Positions 36,601 through 47,157 of a stretch of DNA of 64,000 bases are shown here, one piece after another; positions within the stretch are counted from its first letter, which is position 1; the number at the start of each line of letters is the position of its first letter. The notes under the pieces were generated by a model. It worked only from the letters and a program-made list of their open reading frames with translations, ran no database searches and was not told the DNA's origin. The stretch is from Echinococcus granulosus (taxonomy: Eukaryota; Platyhelminthes; Cestoda; Cyclophyllidea; Taeniidae): positions 544,381 through 608,380 of the forward strand of contig NW_020170423.1 of NCBI RefSeq assembly GCF_000524195.1, given 5' to 3'. Position numbers and translations under genes: made by a program.

Positions 36601-39600
36601 AGCGACTCCTTTGTTCCTCCTGTGGTGGCTATCAAAACGACCCCAAATCAACAATGTTTCTTTTTTGGAGAAAGTGGTGCTTTTCTAGCATGATTTTATT
36701 TGTGAACTCAAATGCTTTCTTTAATGCCGTAATGACGACACCCCACGGCGTGGTGCCAAGTAATTTAAAATTGTTTTCTTTAAAATTGAAAGGTAGAATT
36801 TAGGTGGAGTCTTCAAGTTAAACCGGGCCTTTGAAGATAAATCAGTTGAAAGGATGAAAAGCTGGATTTATTTTTAAGAGGGATCCTCGCAACCTTGGTG
36901 GACTCATCTCTCTGCGTTCAATATTAATACTGGGAAGGTTGTAGCTGTTAAGGTTTTATCGGTGCGGTTGAACCGTCCTAGGACGGTCTCTTTCACTTCG
37001 TTATCGATGCTGAAACACTCACTTCCAAAGTATCCTTATCCACCCACACAGGAGGATGTACCCAGGGCTCGTCACCTGCAATGATGTGATCCAGAAAGCC
37101 CTCGTCCTCCTCATTAAAGCGGTTTTCAGTTCAATACGCCAGGCAATTATCATGTGCTGGTTAAAAGTGGGAAACTGCCTCAATATTCAGCTTGCGCTAA
37201 TTTCGAAATGGTGAATGGTCGTAGCCGTTTGTGGGCACCGTTCCTACGAAAGATTCATTTCTTGTGCAGGTTCACAGAACCGATTGCTGGGGTGAAAACC
37301 ACTGTCTTAGGGGCTGCCACTGACGTACAGACTTTTACGGTGGAGCGTCGCCAACAATACCATACAAACGCTCCTTGAAATCTTTTGTACAGGTAGATAC
37401 CTACAGGTTTGGTTTTTTTTGCCTTTGTTGACAAGACGCCTTGGTTCTGACTGCAAAATATTGCAAGCACACACACTGCCACTGCTGCTTGTAGCCTTGA
37501 TTAAGGGTGTCCGGGTCGGACCACGTAAGACCTGTGCGCTAGCTACCAGCACTGGCAATGAGGTCCAGTCACCACGTAGTACTACATGTCCTGCAGTCAC
37601 GGTCCCAGTCGTTTTTACGCATGTGTGTAGAATAAAAAATTTAGATCATGTTTGGCTGTCACTTGTAACACTAATACCACGCAGTAACAGATACCAATGT
37701 TTTCAATTTGCTTAAATCACCAAGCAGGACTGGCCAAGCGTTTGATCATTTCGTATAGCTGAAATTTTATTATCTAATGGTAGCAGTTTCTGTTCGCTAA
37801 GCCTTCCTCAGCCTGAAGTAGTTCTGTCTGCGTTCTTCATCATTAACCCACTCCTTGTTACCTTTCCCAGCTTTAATCAAATGACGGGTAAGATGGAACG
37901 CGTCACCTCTGCGCCGACATCGTCGTCTTCTTCAACAAGTCGCGGTACGAGTGGATCTTCTCACTTCACCTCTTCAGTGACCTCGGGTCTGCTCTACGGT
38001 GAACCGAGCTTGTCTCTGGGCGTGGCGGATGAGTACAACCCTCTATGCCCCAACGACTATGAGGAATTGTCGAGACAGAAACGCGAAAAACGGAAAGCTG
38101 ATGTGAGTTTTGCCTCTTTCTAATGCAATAGGCTTTTATCCAGTCAAGTCGACTTGAACCTCGCCTTTGGCGTTGCGGCGTTCATTTCGCCGCAGAAATT
38201 AGGGTTGGAGATGCGGTGGATTAGACGCGTGGAATTTGTTCCTCTGTTTCATTTACCCATTAACTGTCACTTCTTTGGTGCTCGAGGAAGTTAGCAATGG
38301 TCAAAGGGGAATTGGAATTCCTCATTTAAACTTCCTGTATGTGTCATAATTTCTCAAAAATTTTTCACTTAATGAACTTTTATTTTTTTGTAAAAAGGGT
38401 TTGAGTTTCTGTTTGGAAGATCGAAGGTTCTCTCGTTTAAGTCTGTTTTCCTTCATAAAAGCAGATATCGTTGCCTATGGACTTGCACACCTATCCGCCA
38501 TTGGATTTAACTAGGAGAGGTTAAATCATCTTAAGTTATTGCTTTGCAGGCTACTTAACTTGGAGGCGGTCATTAATCATGCATGAGTTACTTCTAACAT
38601 TCTAAGTAGGTTAGATTTGTTGGTCTGTAAAATCAACCAATCGGCGCTACAGTTCGGTGCTACCAATTGCCTTATCAATCACTCAAAATCAACTCCTGTT
38701 CTACTTGTAAAGTACACTGAACTCTTAGCTCTCTGTAGGAAGTAATGCTCGCTGAAAACTTAGAACCGCTTTGCGTGCTCGATGATTTGGCCTTCGGGTT
38801 GAATTTAATTATTAACACCAGCAATTTTATGATTGCAATAAATCGTCTCCTCAAAATTTAGTCGTTCAACCGTCGTGTTGGCAGTTTTTTCCTCTTCAAA
38901 AAAGTGAATATGTCCTGCGGGGAAAAGGAAAAGATGGGGGTGTCTTTTTAGACCAGTGATTTCACACACACACACACCTCGGGTAGCAGATTTGAATCCT
39001 TTTAGCCCGATTTGGATATGTCAAGTTGGCTTTCTGGTCTGTGTGGGACGAAAAGCTTTCTACGCAAATGCGATTGAGCTTCCTTCTATCCTGCGAAGTA
39101 GTGCGTAACAGCCGCAGTGTGGATAATTCCTCCCGTCTAAAGGGAGAGAGGAAGGAGATAACTAGCACAAGCCTGCTGCTTCTACCAGTAACCTTTTCAT
39201 GAAGGCACCTTTTTGACAACGCCAAGCTATCCTGCGCATAGTTAATCTCAAGTGTTGTTGGTGTTTTTTTACCATAAAATCGTTTACTGGAAAAATCGCA
39301 TACATTTGCGCTTATGATGTAGATATAGTTAAATTTTGCCACATTCAACATCCAAACTACAGTGTGTAGTCCTAGTATGGAAACTTTTCTACTTTGGGTC
39401 CAAAATTTATCTATCAGAGAAACACTTAATATTTCCTCTCTTTCTAGAAATAAAAATGAGATCCACTTTTTGCCCGTCTTTGTATTTTGAAACATATTTC
39501 ATCCTTGTGAAAGCCTTTCAGCTCTGGGAAAAAGACAACAATTTGACGTAAATTCTTATCGAAGGCATCGAAAGTGATACCTAGCATCAAACTTCATGGA

Positions 39601-42600
39601 AAGATCTTTGCTGCTCCCCGAAAAGAAGCTAGACCCTTGGATTAGCCAGGGTTCGTGCTTCTCAACTGCCGGGTTTGAAATTTTCGTGAACTAGTTTGCA
39701 CTTTAGGCCCTTTGAAGAATTACCCCTGCAATGGGCGACATACTTTACTCGGCAAACAGGAACAAGCAATCATTTTTTATTTCGTCAAACTAAAAATCTC
39801 GGACGTGGTTTAAACTTAGCACACCCCTTTATGTTCTGTAAATTTTCTTTAGATCAGTATTCAACTTGAGCGTGTTACAAAATTTTCAAAATCCCCTAAC
39901 AGATTTTGTGGCTTCATTAACCTGGGTTCTAATAGGGATTCTTTCTCTTGTGTTGACGAAGTCCGTATAATCTGGTCAATGCAGGCTTAATTAATGTGGG
40001 CTTGTACTAGATCAAATTTGAGAACTTTGTAACAGTGGAACTGGGTCAAATGGTTTTGCGCTTCCTCTTTTTCGATCTCCCAGGATCGGACGCGTGACTC
40101 GCATGGTGGGGATGGATTTAGTCGCCGACCAAACCTCTCGGGCAGTGATAGTGGTAATAGTTCGGACAACTCGGGGGATGATCGCGACGATCGCGGCCGT
40201 CGAGTTCGCTCGCATCACCGACGAAGACCCCCTCCGCCTCCGCCAGCTAGTCGGGCCGCTATCGCTCCACCCAGCAGTCTCCTCGAGGATGTTGTCGTCA
40301 CTCCCGGCTCTGACTCGGCTGCCACTACTACTGCCGGAAACACTGCCGCTACCGTCGATACTGATGCAGACGAATTTGGTGACTCCATCGCTCAGGCTAC
40401 TTCTGGTAATTATGGCATGTGAGTTACCTCTGTTACACTAATCGGGTGTGTGCGTGGGTTTTTATTTCCAGTCCGTTCTCCGACTTCACTGTGGACGATT
40501 TCTGTGCACATATTGACGTGTCCACTGGTTGAGTCACTAGAAGGCGTAGCGTGGACCGATGACACACGAAGTGGAATTTTCACAGTGTGGGTTTTACTTC
40601 AAACTTCCGTTTACTCCTCTCTCCTCCCTCCTTCCTTGAAACGGGACTTACTAACTCCAGTTTGCCGTGAATCTTAGACCAACTCACCCACTCTCGCTCT
40701 CGAGTGCATGTCGCAGCTGCGTGACAGCTCCCTTTGACGGTCATCTTTTCAATGTTTTAAAGCGTGTTTGACACATCCATACCTGGGCAAGATAGCTGGG
40801 CACGTTTCTACCTACTGAGTGGTCAAAACTCGACATTCAGTTAAATTGAAAAGGACCCTTTTTCATGAGTTTTGATCCCACTATGACAATCCTGATTTAT
40901 TGCTCACACGGGGCCAGGGTTGTTCTTCTTTTGTCTGACCTTTTAAGTCTCGCGAAATGCCAATTTAAATAACATTCAAGCTTGCTCGTGCAAAACAGAG
41001 AATTTTATTTTCTAATAATCAACATTTTATCATACTTTTTTGAAATAATCCTCCGATGCTGGGGCCTGTAAAAGTGCAAAATCTTTTTTCTTCACCTTTT
41101 TTATCTCCGATCAGGGAGTTGAAATTACACTTAATCTGAACGGTATAGCCCGATAAATAATTTGAAGTTTATTTTCGTTACTCTAACTTCCTTGTGGTTG
41201 CTTCATTTTAAACGCTCCCTTTTTTCCGTGCATTTTGAACCAAATTGGAAAATTAAACGACGCCCATAGGGCTTGGATATTTTGACACTGTTCTTCGCAG
41301 ATTATCCAAATCACTTTTAAACAAGCGATGAGAAGAGCGCATTTGTTTACCTGGTGTATTATTCCCGAGCACTTTTGTCTTTGTACTTTTTTTGGCCTCT
41401 CATTTGCTTACCTATAGTAGTTGGCGAGAAGAAGGTCCTGTCGTATCTTCTCCAGCCATTTTGCTCATTTTCATCCGCAGCTTAGATCGGTCTTGGTGTT
41501 CTGAAGGGATCAGCGACTATTTTGGTTATGCTTACTTCTCCCTAATGTGGGGCGTGTGCACTCATATCCCATCACAATAAGTCTGGCCGAACCATGCTTG
41601 CTCTTTTTCATGTTTGCTGTTTCCGAGATTCTCATATTCCTATTCTTTGTATCAGTAAGAGGGTTCCTTAATCCTATTATGGTTACTTAGCCAATGCTCC
41701 TAGTGCTTATAAAACATTTAAGTTTAATGGAGGCGACTCCATTGTTTAGCGGTACAAACCGCTTGCTTCATTATGCGCGTCAGTAGTTGCAAAGCGCGAT
41801 GCTATTTCAGCTCCAAGTGAGAAATACGACTTTCCTATCTGAATAGAAAGCATCCAAGAAACTGTTCCACTAATCCTTAATCTGCGCACTTCTTTTGTGT
41901 CTTTTTTTCCAGCTTATTGCGACGAAAATGGGAATAACTCGTCACACACTGCTCGCCCTCCATATTTTACTGCTAGATAATAAATTAAATTTTTGGTTTA
42001 TGGCTTGCCCTTTTAATGACAGGCATAATTGAAATTCACAGCACATTCTTCAACTGTGTGCTTATGCATCGGGGAGGCTTGTGTTTGATTTACGCACAGT
42101 AAAAATGAAAAACAAAACTACTCACCAACACCACTTCCCTGGTTTTGTTATTATCTGTCACAGGTGTCTAGCAACCGCACAAAAAACCATTTTTATATGT
42201 TGGTGCATTTTTTATTCACAAAAAAATCGGATTTACAAACCACAAAAAGGTACTTGTTGCAGCTTTTACTAAAGTTGTAAATGCAGTGAAATAAAGGAAA
42301 TATGCTTGCTTGTTTGAGTGACCCTCCCAACCTCTTTCCTTTGGCTTTCAAGCAACGTTGTGGCGGCCAAAATGATGGCTCGAATGGGCTACCGTCAAGG
42401 TCAGGGCCTGGGCAAGGAGGGTCAAGGGATGTCATCAGCTCTGGTTGTTGAGAAGACCAGTCGCCGGGGTGGCAAGATCATCCACGAGAGGGACCTTCAA
42501 CGCAGTCAGGAAGCAGAGATGCTATCGTCTGTTGGTGGAGTGGGCGCGGAACAACAGCAAATGCCAACAATGCCACTCGACGCTACTGAGGTATGATCCT

Positions 42601-44738
42601 ATTATTTTAAACGAAAAATGTATCTGCTTTTATACTCCACTTTGTGATTGCTTTGATATCGAAACACTCTAAAGATGTTATCGAGCCTACGGGTCTAGAA
42701 ATGACTACAATTAAATGGAGAAGATCTAGATTTTTGTAGCTTGGGTGAGATGAGCTGAGCCTTTGGACCGTTAACTTATACGATTGAAATTATAGCATAT
42801 GTGCTTTTTCAGACAACTCCGCTGAGATTCCTTGTCTAAGTTATTAGGACGTGATTTGTGAATTGCTGACCATCTGAACAGTAAACCATCCACTCTGCCT
42901 CAAGGCTTTAAAGGTCTCTGTTTGGCGGGCGCACGAAAGTGCAGTTTGTGGAGCCTCTCACCGCGGCAGCTAAGATAGCATGCCCTCTCTAGCTCATCAT
43001 TGCTTTAATTAAACTTCTCATGTCCTCCTCGTCACCTCATCGGCGCATTCCACGGTCTTGCAGTAGAGTCGGTGTGCCCCTTAATTTCTTTAGAGGTGAC
43101 TAGGGTGCCAGGATAAGACAAATTCTGCTTTTCGCCGACTTCTCACTATAAGAGCACATTTTCTGTGGATGACTAGAATCACAGAGCCAAAAGTGTAAAT
43201 GCTTTAACTGTCGGCAGGAATTTACGGTCTTGAGTCCTACAATAATGATCTGTAATTAAGTGAGATCGTCTTAAAAAGAGGGAAAAGCCTAGAACAAATG
43301 CATACAAAGTTGGCATGACATTATTGCAGTTGGGATTATTGTTGAAATCGAAAGTCCTCTCACGGCGGTGGAGTTTTATATGCAGTCTTCTTTCCCGTTT
43401 CGCAACTGTTTTCAATCTCACATACCGCCGTACTGACTCAAGTAGAAAGGTGATCATGGGGTATACCGGGAACGCCGCAGTATGCAGCATTATGAAATAT
43501 ATTTGAATTGTACTTCAGCCCCCTCCTTCGCGTTTACATTAAACCACTTTTAGGCGGAAATGGACTGTATTAATATGGTCGTCGTTAATTCGTTTGTCAC
43601 AAACAGTCCCGGCTTAGCTCAGCGTTCATTCGACTCCCATTATAGGTAGTGTTGCTGCAGAATATGTGCGGTGGACCAAGCGAAGTGGACGACGATTTGG
43701 AGCCTGAAACGGCAGAGGAGTGCGCCAAATACGGGCCCGTTGTTACCTGCATGATCTACCAAATGCCTGATGCCGGTGATGGACCCGAAGCTGTTCGCAT
43801 TTTCGTCGAATTTGAGAACACTGAAGCTGCTGCGAGAGGTACTGCAACTATTCCTACTTATCATTTCTCTTCTTCAGCAAAAGATGATAGGGCTCTGGTC
43901 TCATTTGATTCTGCTTTCCTGATTCCGTTGGTCCATTTTGTGCACTTTATAGCGATAGACACCATTTAAGGTTTTGGTTTTATTACATGGTTTTTTTTAT
44001 TTAGGGGATTGTCCCCTGTGTGCTGGTTGGTTTGATAGCATCGAATGGATGAAATCTTACTCATCAATCAGATTTGCCTAGATTGGCAGCAGAGAGGCGT
44101 GTTTTCGTTTGATCCACAGCCTTACAGAGAGAGAGCGAGAAATTCAGAGGGGATGGCGAAGACTTAACCGAGTCCAAATCGTACTTTTGCATAGATTGCT
44201 CACCTGGTTAGCACTCCTATCCTAAAAAGCAGGAAGGGGGCAGTGAACTTGCGTGCAGCACCTTCTATTGACCCCTTCTCCCCACTTGTGACCAGCTCAA
44301 ATCCGGTGTTTTCGAGCGCCTTGGCTATCATTAGTCGTGTACCATAATCGAAGTGTCTGAGCGGTCGCTGCGGCCCTTCAATGACTATGTCCACACACAG
44401 ACTTCCACCCTTTACTCGTTTTTTCTTTGGCCCCCGGGGTATGCCCCTGAATCAGGCGCCTTCATCTGAAATGCCAACTTGGCTCAAGTAATAATGCATG
44501 CGACCAACTGTGGCGAAGATAATTTGTTTATTCTTATGCCAAGTGCATGTTTTGTACGTCTAATGCGAGTTCATTTCTCGTATTTGTTGCGTTAATCTGT
44601 AAAAACCCACTTCATCTTTCCTTCATAGCCGTCTACAATTTGAACGGGCGATTTTTCGATGGCCGTGTTGTTCAAGCAGGATTTTATGACGCGGAGCGAT
44701 TTAGAAGTTTGGAATTCTCCGATCCGCCTCTCTCGTAG
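33683..44738 (+). CDS. RBM17: Splicing factor SPF45 / RBM17, 7 exons, 500 aa
   Basis: Exons 33683-33891, 34944-35129, 37871-38102, 40084-40418, 42353-42590, 43646-43838 and 44629-44738; all GT-AG and in frame. SPF45 is a nuclear spliceosome-associated protein acting at 3' splice-site recognition and second-step splicing. The N-terminus MTSSLYDGLDD resembles human MSLYDDL; SAVAPVVDL matches the conserved VLAPVIDL; ADEYNPLCPNDYEE matches ADEYDPMFPNDYEK; SRAAIAPPSSLLE matches AAIAPPTSLVE. The G-patch lies at about 323-368 (MGYRQGQGLGKEGQGM). Residues about 401-500 are the U2AF-homology motif, with the acidic helix segment EVDDDLEPETAEECAKYG and the ligand-binding RXF loop as RFF (472-474) in NGRFFDGRVV. 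The exon at 40084 has no internal ATG in the coding frame and is found only by homology. The protein is about 100 residues longer than human RBM17 because of Gly/Ser/Thr-rich inserts in exons 1-3. Introns are 0.8-2.7 kb and carry repeat debris. Confidence 0.92.
37000..37150 (-). pseudogene. Degenerate mariner-like transposase fragment in RBM17 intron 2
   Basis: On the minus strand, NRFNEEDEGFLDHIIAGDEP continues into WVH. This corresponds to the conserved mariner transposase segment (L-R-Y-x-E-E-G-x-x-F-L-x-x-I-V-T-G-D-E-x-W-V-H) that carries the first catalytic aspartate. In-frame stops occur just upstream, the downstream conserved blocks are not readable, and no terminal inverted repeats were identified. 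A dead remnant only. Confidence 0.5.
38962..39495 (-). other. Long antisense ORF (177 codons) in RBM17 intron 3
   Basis: This is the longest open frame in the window outside the three genes. The peptide is Leu/Ser/Lys-rich without domain signatures, and its 3' end runs into a CA microsatellite (38963-38977). No splice sites or family features were recognised. It could be degraded mobile-element coding sequence or chance. Confidence 0.15.
38963..38978 (+). repeat. CA microsatellite
   Basis: Short (CA)n tract in RBM17 intron 3. Confidence 0.7.
44204..44446 (-). CDS. Candidate antisense internal exon inside RBM17 intron 6, unknown protein
   Basis: On the minus strand a 243-nt open segment runs from an acceptor (CCTGATTCAG, ending at 44447) to a strong donor (ACCAG then GTGAGC at 44203-44198). 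It is open in one frame (1 nt, 80 codons, 2 nt). The peptide has balanced, protein-like composition: a basic patch GPKKKRVKGG near the start, then CVDIVIEGPQRPLRHF and LMIAKALENTGFELVTSGEK. I do not recognise the family. The basic patch resembles a nuclear localisation signal, but that is only a resemblance. It could be an exon of a nested gene on the opposite strand or a fragment of a mobile element. I found no convincing partner exons nearby. Confidence 0.35.
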
Positions 44739-45463
44739 CATCCCTAACAGCGCCTGTCCAACTGAACTCTCGCTGTCCCTACTTTGTGTGTGTGTTACTT
44801 GATCGGTGTACAGAATGCTTTGCTATACACGTCTTCAATTTATTTATTTGTGCTGGGCACAACAGGGTCATGTGCGGCTCCATTTTTAGCCTTCACGTGT
44901 GCGCCATTTTGTGGGTAAAATGTGGATCCAACGGGAGTGCGATCAGTATCTATGCTACTGTCCCGTCTTTGATGTTATATTATTATGAATGATGTTTAAA
45001 TGGAGGCATTTGTTATGGTTTTACGGAAGTGTAAAGAAAAAGGAAACTTGGAGGAACTTTTACAAAAATGGAGTTTTGTTGCTGTGGTGATGTGTACTTC
45101 ACAGTTAGTTCAAGGTGGGATGTGATCTTGCATCGGTGGAGTTTGTCACGGTCTGCTTGGTGTTCCTGCGCCGAGGTGGTTTGGAGCTAAATGTGGTTTA
45201 GCTGCGAAAGTCGGAAAGCCGCAGCAACAAATGTTAGTAACGACTTCTTCCCCATGGGATATTTCATGGCAGAAAAATCAATAGGAAATTCAGCGACCTG
45301 ATCCGGTTGAAAAGTAACTCAACTTGGAGCAACGCTTATTGGGTGTATTTTGTGGTACTTTCCGAATCATCGTATTCTATGGTACCATCTTATGCGAATC
45401 CTTAGTGCAGGATAATTAGTGAAGATCCAGTATGTCTTTAGTTACAAACATATTCGTTTACAG

Positions 45464-45663
45464 ATAAATTTTTGAATTCTAGACCCAAACAACGCAGACT
45501 CGTCATCCCTTATTTCGATCTCACCTTTACTCTCCCAACTATCTGCTGTTCCGCATGTGATTGTCTAATGGTGCTGCCGGAAAAGGCGATGATTACCTCA
45601 AGCTTAGGAAAATATCGCCAAGCGAATATGGAGAATGAGGGCGAGGGTGAGGGAGAAGCAGAG
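45464..45663 (+). CDS. Candidate internal exon downstream of RBM17, unknown protein
   Basis: An acceptor (ATTCGTTTACAG, ending 45463) and a donor (GCAGAG then GTAATG at 45664) bound 200 nt that stay open in one frame. The peptide includes RRLVIPYFDLTFTLP, the cysteine cluster CCSACDCL, and KAMITSSLGKYRQANMEN followed by a Gly/Glu run. A second acceptor at 45481-45482 would shorten it. The opposite strand also reads open here with a possible first exon (MRKLEFQNGEE then GTAAGT near 45690-45740), so strand is uncertain. I do not recognise the product. Confidence 0.25.
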
Positions 45664-46060
45664 GTAATGTTCACCTCCTCCTCCTCCATTCCTCCCGCAC
45701 TTACTTCTTCCCCGTTCTGAAACTCAAGTTTTCTCATGAGTGAGTCCTGTCAAAAGTGGTGTGGGGACTTGTGTTGCCTCATGAGAATAAGGCAACCGTG
45801 GTTGTTTGATCTTTAACAAATGGAAAAGTGAACTACTCACTAAATGATGCATCCGTCTGCGGTCCGTCGCACGCACACCAAAATGGAGCACAGCCTACAG
45901 GAAGTGAAGAGATGAGTGCCTTGGAAGTGCGAGTGGGTAGTGTATAATGTGTAGTGGGAAGTTGGGCAATGAGTGGGTGATTTATGGGTAACCAATGGAT
46001 TGTATGCCTGTTCACTCAACGAGCGTCGGTACACAGAAGCACGGATTCCACTATTCATTA

Positions 46061-46105
46061 CGTCAGTCAGTAGGTCAATCCATCAGCCAGTCAGTCAGTC
46101 AGTGA
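46061..46105 (+). repeat. CAGT-rich simple repeat
   Basis: Imperfect (CAGT)n with a run CAGTCAGTCAGTCAGTG. It follows a low-complexity G/T-rich stretch at 45920-46010. Confidence 0.6.
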
Positions 46106-46384
46106 TTACACAGCACATTCTCACACGGAGTAACGTAAGGATTTGTTGAGTCTTATTTTCACCTGCTGATACATCACTTTTGATTAGCACACATTGACTT
46201 ATTTTCCACCCCTTCCCCTTTCCAATTGATATAGGTGCTAGCAAATGATATACATCGTTCAATAGTACCCACATTTTCATTTTTAATTACTTTAATCGAT
46301 GATGACACGTAGTTATGATTAAGACCAGAGGGTTCAGAATCAAATTACTAATTTAAACCTGGTGCTTCTCTTGTTTAATCTCCC

Positions 46385-47157
46385 ACGTCGACCTTCACAA
46401 CATAGTCGGTGTTGTATGGAGAAACACCCCCCAATCAAACCTGCCAATTGCCAAGCATGCGCGTAACTGAAGAGGTACCTTTCTCCAAAGTAAGTGATTC
46501 CTCCTGGAAAAATCACTGGATCTGGAGTTCCGTCCTGTTAGGGAGATGTGCTGACCATCTCATGCGTCCATCGCTCGTCATAAGAACACTAGCCTACAAG
46601 TGGAGTCATCCAATAAAGGACGGAGTTAAACATATTGTAGTGGAGATAGAATTTCGCATCTGATGCTCCTTGCCACTTTGTTCTCATGTCGGCGCTGCCT
46701 ATTCATATCTATCTGGACTCTAACCAGCTGGTGGAAAGGTGGAAGAGGTGTCACTTGTCCATTTGATCGACATCTTCATACAGATACCGTAGGTAGCTCT
46801 GTAATGAGCTTTTATAGACAGTTCATGGCTAGTGTCAATTAAGCTGCTAATAGCACTTCAGTAGAATATGGGACTGGGGTAGTTGCCGAAGTTAGACGTC
46901 ATTTCCAACTCCTCCATTGGGGTCGTCACAGGTTTACCCCTCTCCAGCGGATGTTCTTCTTTACAACCACGTTCGTTTGCATTGTCTGCAGTGTAGCCCC
47001 TCAGGTCTTCTCTGAACAAGAAAGTGTATAACCAACGTATAGAATGGGTGAGGACTACCGACTTTGCTCGGTTGCTATGCTGCCAAGTGGAAGTACAAAG
47101 GCGGAGCCTTAGGCGCTCACGAAGCCAAAATGAAATGCTAAGCAATCAATCAACTTA
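46385..47157 (+). mobile_element. TRIM-like element, left terminal repeat missing
   Basis: Internal region about 46385-46991, collinear with the internal parts at 5.1 and 10.9 kb, followed by the right terminal repeat from TGTAGCCCCTCAGG (46992) to about 47157. No left repeat is recognisable. Confidence 0.55.

Noticed and set aside
43605..43640. tRNA-like A-box (CTTAGCTCAGCG) and TTCGACTCC
   Set aside because: The two boxes are only about 15 bases apart, no cloverleaf is possible, and the site is the end of an RBM17 intron.
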